A stretch of DNA of 5,575 nucleotides. It comes from Candidatus Colwellbacteria bacterium RIFCSPHIGHO2_02_FULL_45_17 (GTDB lineage: Bacteria > Patescibacteriota > Minisyncoccia > UBA6257 > Colwellbacteraceae). Both the position numbers and the translations under genes were made by a program. This document shows, in pieces, positions 1-5,415 of this stretch. The stretch's first letter is position 1. Every line of letters starts with the position of its first letter. Where the stretch lies: contig MHIV01000021.1 of the NCBI GenBank assembly GCA_001817685.1, positions 1 through 5,575 on the forward strand, in the 5' to 3' direction. The notes below the pieces were generated by a model that was not told where the DNA came from, did not search any database, and saw nothing but the letters and a program-made list of their open reading frames with translations.

Positions 1-235
1 CTCGAATTTTGAAAAAGAGTATAGTCACGAATTAGCCGTTCTTAAACGTCAAATTGCCTATGAAAAATTCTTGTCTTTGTGGCGTAATCACGAAGCGAAA
101 ACTGGCCGTCGAATCATTGCCTCTTTTGTTTGGAGGAACAGAAAAATAACTATCTTAAACTATCTTTCTTTTCTGCCGTTTTCGTTGTATCTCAAGCTAC
201 GCCAGATCATTGGCAAAAAATATTACACGATCTAG
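1..235 (+). CDS. C-terminal fragment, probable glycosyltransferase (5' end outside window)
   Basis: An open frame enters from the left edge (first whole codon at base 2) and ends at TAG 233-235, giving 77 residues of C-terminus. The fragment is charged and helical at first (…EKEYSHELAVLKRQIAYEKF…). It then has a Trp/Arg-rich stretch (LSLWRNHEAKTGRRI) and an amphipathic aromatic segment (ILNYLSFLPFSLYLKLRQII) before a Lys/Tyr-rich end. Basic, aromatic tails of this kind are common after the catalytic domain of family 2 glycosyltransferases acting at the inner membrane face, and the neighbours are glycan genes. No catalytic motif (DXD, QXXRW) lies in the visible part, so the assignment rests on context and general character. 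The gene converges on the leftward epimerase gene with 22 bases between their stops and no visible terminator. It could instead be another glycan-cluster protein. Confidence 0.55.
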   Translation, partial: SNFEKEYSHELAVLKRQIAYEKFLSLWRNHEAKTGRRIIASFVWRNRKITILNYLSFLPFSLYLKLRQIIGKKYYTI

Positions 236-257
236 AGATTAAAGACGATTCGTATTA

Positions 258-1277
258 TTAGATATTGCCGTGCTTGATTTGTTCTGAAATCCACGGGATT
301 ACCTCGTCGAGCACCGTCTCAAGATTCGTAGTGGCCTCATACCCTAGGAGTTGCTTGGCCTTGGATACATCCGGAACGCGTTTTTGGACGTCATATTCGA
401 ACGCTTCATCAGAAACGTAACGAAACGGCTTGCCCGGATTTATTTTTTTCCAGATCAGTTCGGCAAGCCCTAAGACTGTTGTCGATTCTGCAGTGGAAAT
501 ATTAAAGTCTTCATTCAAAGCCTTCTCGCTCTCTATGCACATGCGGATGCCTTTTGCTAAATCACCCCCGTATGTATAATGTCGGATTTGTTTTCCGTCG
601 CCTAGTATATGAAGCGGATCTTGACCCTTCAAGACTTTTTGTACCAAGTCCGGCACTACGTGGCTCATTGCGAGTTTTATATTGCCGGAGTACACATCTT
701 TATCATTCAACGCGCGGCTCTCTCCTATACCCACGCAATTAAATGGGCGCACTATGGTATATGGCAGCTGATATTGTTCCCACGCCCCCTTTGTAAAGTA
801 TTCAGTCGCTAATTTTTGAAAACCGTATGTAGAGCGCGGAGGCTGGGAGACCAATTCTGCTCCTTCAGGAGTGGGAAAAGTCGTGGTTGACTCGAATACC
901 ATAGAGGAAGAGAGAACCACTATTTTTTTGAGCTGCTTGTTTTTATGTGCCCAAATGGCGGCATCGAATGTAGAGGCAGTTATCCGTTCATTTTCTGCGA
1001 TAAGATCGTACGCAAGCTTATGGAAGTAAGTAATTCCTCCTATCATGGCAGCTGATGCAACAAGTATGTCGCAGTCGGTTACTGCTTTTTTGAGTAATTC
1101 GACATCCTTTACGTCGCCCTCTATGAAGTGATAGCGGGAATGATCCGAATAGCTTTTCTTAGTTGAGCCATATTTTGAATAGTTGTCTATTCCTACCACC
1201 TCGTGACCGTGTTTGAGAAGTTCATCAATTGTGTAACCGGCGATAAAGCCAGACGCACCGGTAAATAAGATCTTCAT
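258..1277 (-). CDS. NAD-dependent nucleotide-sugar epimerase/dehydratase (extended SDR)
   Basis: A cytoplasmic extended short-chain dehydrogenase of 339 residues, the usual length for the family. The N-terminal Rossmann motif is TGASGFIAG (residues 6-14), and Asp31 at the end of strand 2 (VVGIDN) indicates NAD rather than NADP. The SSSMVF block (123-128) supplies the catalytic Ser, and YGFQK (Tyr151, Lys155) is the YxxxK pair. RPFNCVG (177-183) and the HYTYGGDLAKG block (233-243) belong to the substrate half, where related enzymes bind the nucleotide sugar. The family includes UDP-glucose 4-epimerases, uronate epimerases and dehydratases; the substrate here is unknown. I chose the ATG at 1275-1277 because its ATGA overlaps the dehydrogenase stop and the protein then starts directly at MKILFTG. 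A longer start at 1331 would add 18 non-homologous residues inside the upstream gene. A weak GGCGGA precedes the ATG. It is probably co-transcribed and translationally coupled with the dehydrogenase. The third Gly of the dinucleotide motif is shifted by one (Ala13-Gly14). Confidence 0.92.
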   Translation of the reverse strand: MKILFTGASGFIAGYTIDELLKHGHEVVGIDNYSKYGSTKKSYSDHSRYHFIEGDVKDVELLKKAVTDCDILVASAAMIGGITYFHKLAYDLIAENERITASTFDAAIWAHKNKQLKKIVVLSSSMVFESTTTFPTPEGAELVSQPPRSTYGFQKLATEYFTKGAWEQYQLPYTIVRPFNCVGIGESRALNDKDVYSGNIKLAMSHVVPDLVQKVLKGQDPLHILGDGKQIRHYTYGGDLAKGIRMCIESEKALNEDFNISTAESTTVLGLAELIWKKINPGKPFRYVSDEAFEYDVQKRVPDVSKAKQLLGYEATTNLETVLDEVIPWISEQIKHGNI

Positions 1278-2464
1278 ATTGATCCGCCATTTTTGTAGAA
1301 ACCCCAAACGTCGATCACTTCTTTCTTCCATCGCATATTTTTGTAGATGCTGTGCGGCGCGCTCAAGATGATGATGTCAGCTTTTTTTCGAATGGTGTCT
1401 AGAGAAACAAAGCTTGGATCTTTAATGTAGGGGTCGTGGCAGAGTACGATAGCCGACTCGAGCTCCAATTTCTTTTTAAGTTTGAATGCAAGACTAGTGC
1501 GCGGGTCGTCGCTGTCTCCCTTGAAGGCCATTCCCAATAAACCTACCTTCATGCCCGTGAGATTGTGATTTTTTTGCAGAGTTTTTACGATGAAATCAGG
1601 CAATCCCTCGTTTACTAGCATGGCCGAATGCCCCAGGAAAAAATTATTACCACTGAACGCTGAAAGTTGCATCGTGTCCTTAAACAAGCACGGTCCGGCA
1701 GTCAGACCTGCCTTTGCGAACGATTGCATGCGCGGGTAGTCTTTAGTCACCGCGTTGTAAATCTTATAAAAGTCCAAGCCGTTACTCTGGGCGAGCATGT
1801 AGAACTGATTTGAGGTGGCAAAATTAATATAGCGCCACGCATTTGTAAAAAGCTTTGCCAACTCCGCCTCTGTCGGCTCCATGGTGACTATTTTTTTCGT
1901 CAGCACCTTAAAAAGTGAAGTTGCGAGCACGACAGCCTTTCCTGTGCAACCAGAGACAATCTGCGGTAGTTCGTAAAGTTCTTTAATTGCGTGACCCTGA
2001 GCTATGCGTTCTGGGCAAAAAGCGACAAGCGTTTTCTTATCTGCTTTCCTTAAATACTGGTAAATCTTTTGTGTCGTACCTGGATAGAGCGTGCTACTTA
2101 AGATAAGCAATTGCTCGCCCGACAAATACGATTCTATCTCGCGTATTGCTTTGTAAACATCGGATGTACGCGGATCTAGACGCTCATCAATCGGTGTGCC
2201 GATGACAACAATCACGTTCGACGCACTTTTTATAACTGTTGGATCTGTGGTGGCGCGGATCCGTCCGCTCTTCAAGGATTTTGTAAGTATGGGTTTTGCT
2301 CCGTGTTCCATAAATGGCATGCGTCCTGCGTTAACCATCTTTACGCTCTCCTCGTTAATATCTTCTAACACTACTGTTTTCCCTTTATTCGCAAACGCGA
2401 GGCCTAGGGGCAATCCTACATGGCCACAGCCACCCACTATGCAAATATCAACATCCCTTTTCAT
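1274..2464 (-). CDS. UDP-glucose/UDP-ManNAc dehydrogenase family nucleotide-sugar dehydrogenase
   Basis: A 396-residue cytoplasmic NAD-dependent four-electron dehydrogenase that oxidises C6 of a UDP-sugar to the uronic acid. Its three domains are in order. The N-terminal NAD domain has GCGHVG (12-17), Asp35, the GTPID turn (89-93) and SSTLYPGTT (123-131). The central helical domain has CPERIAQGHA (150-159) and the AELAKLFTNAWRYIN stretch (200-214), with Lys204, Asn208 and Arg211. AGPCLFKDT carries the catalytic Cys259 with Lys262 and Asp263. The C-terminal UDP-binding domain has LLGMAFKGDSDDPRTS (309-324), HDPYI (343-347) and SAPHSIY (368-374). The CPER and APH-Y signatures resemble WecC-type UDP-N-acetylmannosamine dehydrogenases more than UDP-glucose dehydrogenase, but the substrate is not certain. 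It is slightly shorter than typical members (about 420 residues). An in-frame TAG lies three codons upstream of the ATG, so the start is fixed, yet no Shine-Dalgarno precedes it. It is first gene of the leftward pair. Confidence 0.93.
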   Translation of the reverse strand: MKRDVDICIVGGCGHVGLPLGLAFANKGKTVVLEDINEESVKMVNAGRMPFMEHGAKPILTKSLKSGRIRATTDPTVIKSASNVIVVIGTPIDERLDPRTSDVYKAIREIESYLSGEQLLILSSTLYPGTTQKIYQYLRKADKKTLVAFCPERIAQGHAIKELYELPQIVSGCTGKAVVLATSLFKVLTKKIVTMEPTEAELAKLFTNAWRYINFATSNQFYMLAQSNGLDFYKIYNAVTKDYPRMQSFAKAGLTAGPCLFKDTMQLSAFSGNNFFLGHSAMLVNEGLPDFIVKTLQKNHNLTGMKVGLLGMAFKGDSDDPRTSLAFKLKKKLELESAIVLCHDPYIKDPSFVSLDTIRKKADIIILSAPHSIYKNMRWKKEVIDVWGFYKNGGSI

Positions 2465-2467
2465 GGA

Positions 2468-2478
2468 ATACTAAGTAT
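2468..2478. repeat. Short perfect inverted repeat (5-base arms, 1-base centre)
   Basis: ATACT-A-AGTAT reads as an inverted repeat and covers most of the candidate leftward -10 element, four bases upstream of the dehydrogenase ATG. It could be a small operator, but symmetric AT-rich sequences of this size also arise by chance. No second copy was noticed in the window. Confidence 0.25.
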
Positions 2479-2503
2479 ACAAAACCACGAATGTCCCGAG
2501 CAA
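2474..2503 (-). promoter_or_regulatory. Candidate leftward promoter for the dehydrogenase-epimerase unit
   Basis: On the minus strand, TATACT (2479-2474) matches five of six bases of the sigma-70 -10 consensus. An 18-base spacer separates it from TTGCTC (2503-2498), a weak -35. Transcription would begin near 2467, only about three bases before the ATG at 2464, which fits the absence of a ribosome-binding site. The -10 lies within a short inverted repeat. This is a prediction from sequence only. Confidence 0.35.
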
Positions 2504-2548
2504 GACAAGCTGGTTTTTCTTTAAAAATAAGTTAAGCTATGGGCTGGG

Positions 2549-2563
2549 AACAGTCTGGCTGTT
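2549..2563 (+). other. Possible small hairpin in the leader of the rightward operon
   Basis: AACAG (2549-2553) and CTGTT (2559-2563) are perfectly complementary around a five-base loop, 20 bases before the ATG at 2584. The stem is short and its GC content is modest, so it is not a terminator, and there is no T tract after it. It may affect access to the start region or simply be chance. Confidence 0.2.
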
Positions 2564-2583
2564 TGGCGCTCCCGTTGCGGAAT

Positions 2584-3624
2584 ATGAAAAAAACTGTTTA
2601 TCTACTCGACCACCGTTTTATCCCGACACCATATAACCAACGTTTCTTGATCGAAAAAATCGCATCGGGGTTTGTTAGGCATGGATTTGATGTGAAAGTC
2701 ATTAAAAAAATTGATGAGATTGTAAATCCTGGGTTTGTGCTCGTCTCCCATCACGATGTTTTTTATAACTCGATCTGGGGAATTCGTCTGTTGCGAGCCG
2801 ATATTACCCGCTTCTTACGTCCAGCCAAGTTGTTAAGAAGCCGCAAAGTTTTTTCCGGAGTCGCTTACTCGGATGGCGTTTTGGGTATCGTTGCTGAGTG
2901 GATGCAGGCTCTTGTACTCAAGAAATTAAGTAAAAAAAAGGACATCATCGTGATTCACTGGATTTCGTGTTTGCAGTACTGGCTCGAGAAGTTTAGCATG
3001 CCGTATCTCGCCTCTGGTGAGCATTACCGAATCGAAATTCCAAAAAATTCATATCTTTGGGAATGGTACAACTTTTATAAAACCGACAGGCGCGCAATTC
3101 CATATCCGCTTTCGGCCAGTGTTTTTCCAGGTGACGTCGGTAAAGATTGCCAAAATGAGCAATACGACGTTTGTTATGTTGGCAACAAGAATTACCAACC
3201 GGACTATCAGGCCTTGTTTATCGGTAACCCGCGAGCGAGAATCGTAGGAACGCCTCCGTATATAGCAGAAGAGGAACGAATGCGTGTTTATAAGAATTCC
3301 AAAATTGCGCTTGGGCTAAGCTACTGGGAATCCATCGCCACTGGGATGGTCACAGACCGCATAGTTGAAGCGCTTGCCTATGGGGCAATCTGCTTATCAA
3401 ATAACCCGTACGCACCTGGCGCAACTGATGGCTGCGCTATCTATGTAAGAAACAAGGAAGAATTATTAGAGCGATTTAATTACTTTGTGAATAATACCAA
3501 CGAACGTCACGCTCTGCGCGAAAAAGGTTTTGCGTTTATCCGCGAAAAAGGCACGAGCTATCATCGGGCCGCAGAATTTATTGAGCGCGCGAAGGAGCTA
3601 TATCAACCGAAATTTTTGCAGTAG
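2584..3624 (+). CDS. GT-B-fold glycosyltransferase (glycosyl transferases group 1 / CgeB-like C-terminal domain)
   Basis: A 346-residue protein with no signal peptide, probably acting at the cytoplasmic membrane face. Residues 1-130 form a divergent N-terminal Rossmann-like half (KKTVYLLDHRFIPTPYNQRF, then VLVSHHD near 53-58). Residues 195-335 form the donor-binding half. This carries YDVCYVGNKN (194-203), the strand KIALGLSY (240-247), the acceptor loop and helix TDRIVEALAYGAICLSN (257-273), APGATDGCAIYV (277-288), and a closing helical segment with KEELLERFNYFVNN. That arrangement is typical of the PF13524-type group 1 domain. The GMVTDRIVEAL segment also recalls the YVTEK loop of GT10 fucosyltransferases, so a remote link there is an alternative. 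I preferred the ATG at 2584, which opens directly on the first beta strand and has GCGGA close upstream. An in-frame ATG at 2539 would add 15 residues. It is the first gene of the rightward run; donor and acceptor are unknown. Confidence 0.8.
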   Translation: MKKTVYLLDHRFIPTPYNQRFLIEKIASGFVRHGFDVKVIKKIDEIVNPGFVLVSHHDVFYNSIWGIRLLRADITRFLRPAKLLRSRKVFSGVAYSDGVLGIVAEWMQALVLKKLSKKKDIIVIHWISCLQYWLEKFSMPYLASGEHYRIEIPKNSYLWEWYNFYKTDRRAIPYPLSASVFPGDVGKDCQNEQYDVCYVGNKNYQPDYQALFIGNPRARIVGTPPYIAEEERMRVYKNSKIALGLSYWESIATGMVTDRIVEALAYGAICLSNNPYAPGATDGCAIYVRNKEELLERFNYFVNNTNERHALREKGFAFIREKGTSYHRAAEFIERAKELYQPKFLQ

Positions 3625-3645
3625 AATACAAATAGCAAAGATTTC

Positions 3646-4701
3646 GTGTCTATCGTTACTCAAAAAATTAATACGCGGCCTAGGTTTACTCGTCATTTAG
3701 TCGCACGAGGCGAGCTTAGAAACTCGCCGCTTTGTGTCGTAGACGTCGGTGCTAGGGGCGGATTTGAAAAACACTGGAGTATCTATAAAAATCAGGTTGA
3801 TTTAATCGGCTTTGAGCTTGACCGTGAAGAGTGTATCCGGTTGAATAAACTTGAGAAAAACACCCACAGGACCTACTATCCTATAGCTCTCCACGAAAAG
3901 AAGGGGAAGAAGAAATTTTATATTCAACCGCACCTCGCTTCGTCTAGTTTTTATAAATCCGATAAGCGGTTCCTAGAACGGTTTCCGGCGTCTAAGGGCA
4001 TGATACCGACGAAAACGGTTATGATTCCTACGGTAGGACTAGATTCATTCATTAAGGAACACTCTATAAAAGGGCTGGATTTTATAAAACTCGACGTTGA
4101 GGGGGCGGAATTAGACATTTTCAAGGGAGCTACTGGGGCACTCAAAAATTCGATTCTGGGCTTGAGCGCAGAGGCGGTATTTTTCCCTTGGCGCCACAAT
4201 ATCCCGACTTTTACGGACATCGATATCTTCTTAAAACCCTACGGCTTTGTATTGTTCGACCTGCCGATTATGAAATGGGAGCGCAGGTCACTATCTCCAT
4301 ATATGTTTGAAGATAAAGGAGTTTTCGGTCCCACAGATCGCGGCCAGCCGGTGTGGACACAGGCGATTTATCTCAAGGATGGTGTTAACGAAATGCGCTC
4401 CTCAAAGGCTAAAAGGAAGTGGTGGAACAGAAACCGGATTCTTAAAATGGCGAGTATCATGGAGCTTTTTAACCTTGAGGACTGTGCGATCGAGCTAGTT
4501 CAAGAAGCAGCTCGGACCGGGATTCTTAAGAGTACTGAATCCCGTGCCATGAGTGATCTATTGACACCTGAACTTGGCGGTCGCGACGTGACCTACGGGG
4601 AATATGTCGAATACATAAGGCATCAGGGTCCGCCGCGATATATTGACGGGAGGAGAGTATCTCAAAAAGAGTTTGAGAAATATAAAACAAAAAAGCGGTG
4701 A
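3646..4701 (+). CDS. FkbM-family SAM-dependent methyltransferase with C-terminal extension
   Basis: A 351-residue protein whose first 245 residues carry the FkbM methyltransferase fold, known for O-methylation of sugar or polyketide hydroxyls. Motif I is VVDVGARGGF (31-40), which binds the SAM methionine end. The acidic end of strand 2 is GFELD (55-59), with Glu57 and Asp59. The family signature LDFIKLDVEGAELDIFKGA (144-162) is intact, and LSAEAVFF (173-180) forms the following strand. Residues from about 250 to 351 lie beyond the usual domain: a basic, Trp-containing segment (KAKRKWWNRNR), a helical part, then a Gly/Tyr-rich stretch and a Lys-rich end, with no function I recognise. Translation starts at GTG 3646, the only plausible start before motif I, with no clear ribosome-binding site. 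It lies 21 bases after the glycosyltransferase and in the same frame. Its TGA overlaps a possible GTG start of the next gene. A role in methylating a glycan sugar is inferred from family and context. Confidence 0.88.
   Translation: MSIVTQKINTRPRFTRHLVARGELRNSPLCVVDVGARGGFEKHWSIYKNQVDLIGFELDREECIRLNKLEKNTHRTYYPIALHEKKGKKKFYIQPHLASSSFYKSDKRFLERFPASKGMIPTKTVMIPTVGLDSFIKEHSIKGLDFIKLDVEGAELDIFKGATGALKNSILGLSAEAVFFPWRHNIPTFTDIDIFLKPYGFVLFDLPIMKWERRSLSPYMFEDKGVFGPTDRGQPVWTQAIYLKDGVNEMRSSKAKRKWWNRNRILKMASIMELFNLEDCAIELVQEAARTGILKSTESRAMSDLLTPELGGRDVTYGEYVEYIRHQGPPRYIDGRRVSQKEFEKYKTKKR
4697..4701 (+). promoter_or_regulatory. Ribosome-binding site GGTGA deciding the start of the small methyltransferase
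   Basis: GGTGA lies five bases before ATG 4707-4709 and is complementary to part of the 16S rRNA tail (the GGUGA of AGGAGGUGA). It also contains a GTG at 4698 that is in frame and would give a protein three residues longer with a GTGA overlap. The Shine-Dalgarno position favours the ATG, but both starts remain possible. Confidence 0.45.
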
Positions 4702-4706
4702 ATTTA

Positions 4707-5411
4707 ATGAGCGAAGAGAAAAAAATAAAACTACACCTTGGCTGCGGCGAAAAATACCTTGAAGGGTACATTAACGTTGATTTCCCGCCAAGCGAGCACT
4801 CTGTTATTGAAGTAGAAGCAGATGTTTATAAAGACGTTCGCGAGCTTGAGTACGAAGACGGATCTGTTGACGAAGTGAGAGCTCACCATTTGCTAGAGCA
4901 TTTTTCGAGACAAGAGGCGCTGAAACTTCTTTTGCAGTGGCGAAGGTGGTTGAAATACGGCGGGCTTCTATATATTGAAACGCCCGACTTTGAGAAGTCT
5001 GCCAAAGCGTACGTTTACTCTGGGAGACGGCGCCGCTTCGAGCTCGGCAGGCACATTTTTGGCTCTGCTGAAGCGAAGTGGGCATATCACCTCGACTTTT
5101 GGGATGCAGGAAAATTTAAGTACGTTCTTAAAAAGCTCGGATTCAAAAATATTAAAATTCGTAGGTTCAGAAATGCTGCGGCAAGCCACTTTAGGCACAT
5201 TCCGCTTCTTAATATTCTTGGGAACATCCTTCCTCGCGCTCTCTACAGAAAATATGGTGGACACAAACTGCCTAACATAGAGGTCAAAGCAAAAAAAGCA
5301 GAGGTTGTCATAGATGAGAAGGCCATGGTCAGAGAAGTTCTTTCTCAATACCTAGTCGGCAATGAGGGAGAGAAGTTGCTACGGGTGTGGATGGAAGACA
5401 TCGGGTACTAG
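4707..5411 (+). CDS. Small class I SAM-dependent methyltransferase (COG4627/Methyltransf_11 type)
   Basis: A 234-residue soluble protein with the Rossmann-like class I methyltransferase core. IKLHLGCGEKYLEGYINVD (7-25) joins motif I (LGCG, SAM binding) to the strand 2 Asp25, in the spacing typical of predicted methyltransferases in sugar clusters. ADVYKDVRELEYEDGSVDEV (38-57) follows with the Asp before strand 3. The HHLLEHF segment (60-66), WRRWLKYGGLLYIETPD (78-94) and HLDFWD (128-133) match the middle and post-motif regions of this family. Residues 185-234 form a Lys/Glu-rich helical tail beyond the core. The enzyme probably methylates a sugar or glycan intermediate; the acceptor is not evident. 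The start at 4707 is chosen for its GGTGA site, with in-frame GTG 4698 as the alternative. It directly follows the FkbM gene and lies four bases before the next glycosyltransferase, so translational coupling is likely. A non-methylating role for this superfamily member cannot be excluded. Confidence 0.85.
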   Translation: MSEEKKIKLHLGCGEKYLEGYINVDFPPSEHSVIEVEADVYKDVRELEYEDGSVDEVRAHHLLEHFSRQEALKLLLQWRRWLKYGGLLYIETPDFEKSAKAYVYSGRRRRFELGRHIFGSAEAKWAYHLDFWDAGKFKYVLKKLGFKNIKIRRFRNAAASHFRHIPLLNILGNILPRALYRKYGGHKLPNIEVKAKKAEVVIDEKAMVREVLSQYLVGNEGEKLLRVWMEDIGY

Positions 5412-5415
5412 CTCT

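Noticed and set aside
236..257. Possible terminator between the convergent stops.
   Set aside because: Only tiny inverted arms (four bases around TCTAGA, and ACGA/TCGT) are present, with no stable GC stem or T tract. I see no terminator there.
1278..1331. Longer start for the epimerase gene at 1331, adding 18 residues.
   Set aside because: It would overlap the dehydrogenase coding region by 58 bases, and the added residues are not part of the fold. The ATG at 1277 gives the standard ATGA junction and a start directly on the Rossmann strand.
2196..2474. A 92-residue frame on the plus strand, opposite the dehydrogenase N-terminus.
   Set aside because: It is antisense to conserved coding sequence and its translation shows no domain-like pattern.
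2500..2540. Rightward promoter for the glycosyltransferase run (candidate AAGACA with an A/T-rich -10 near 2523-2530).
   Set aside because: A promoter is expected here, but the matches are weak and the spacing is poor for each pairing I tried, so I do not place one.
4968..5348. A 126-residue frame on the minus strand and a 101-residue plus frame across the small methyltransferase.
   Set aside because: Both overlap a convincing methyltransferase in other frames. Their translations are low in structure and have no ribosome-binding site that would set them apart.
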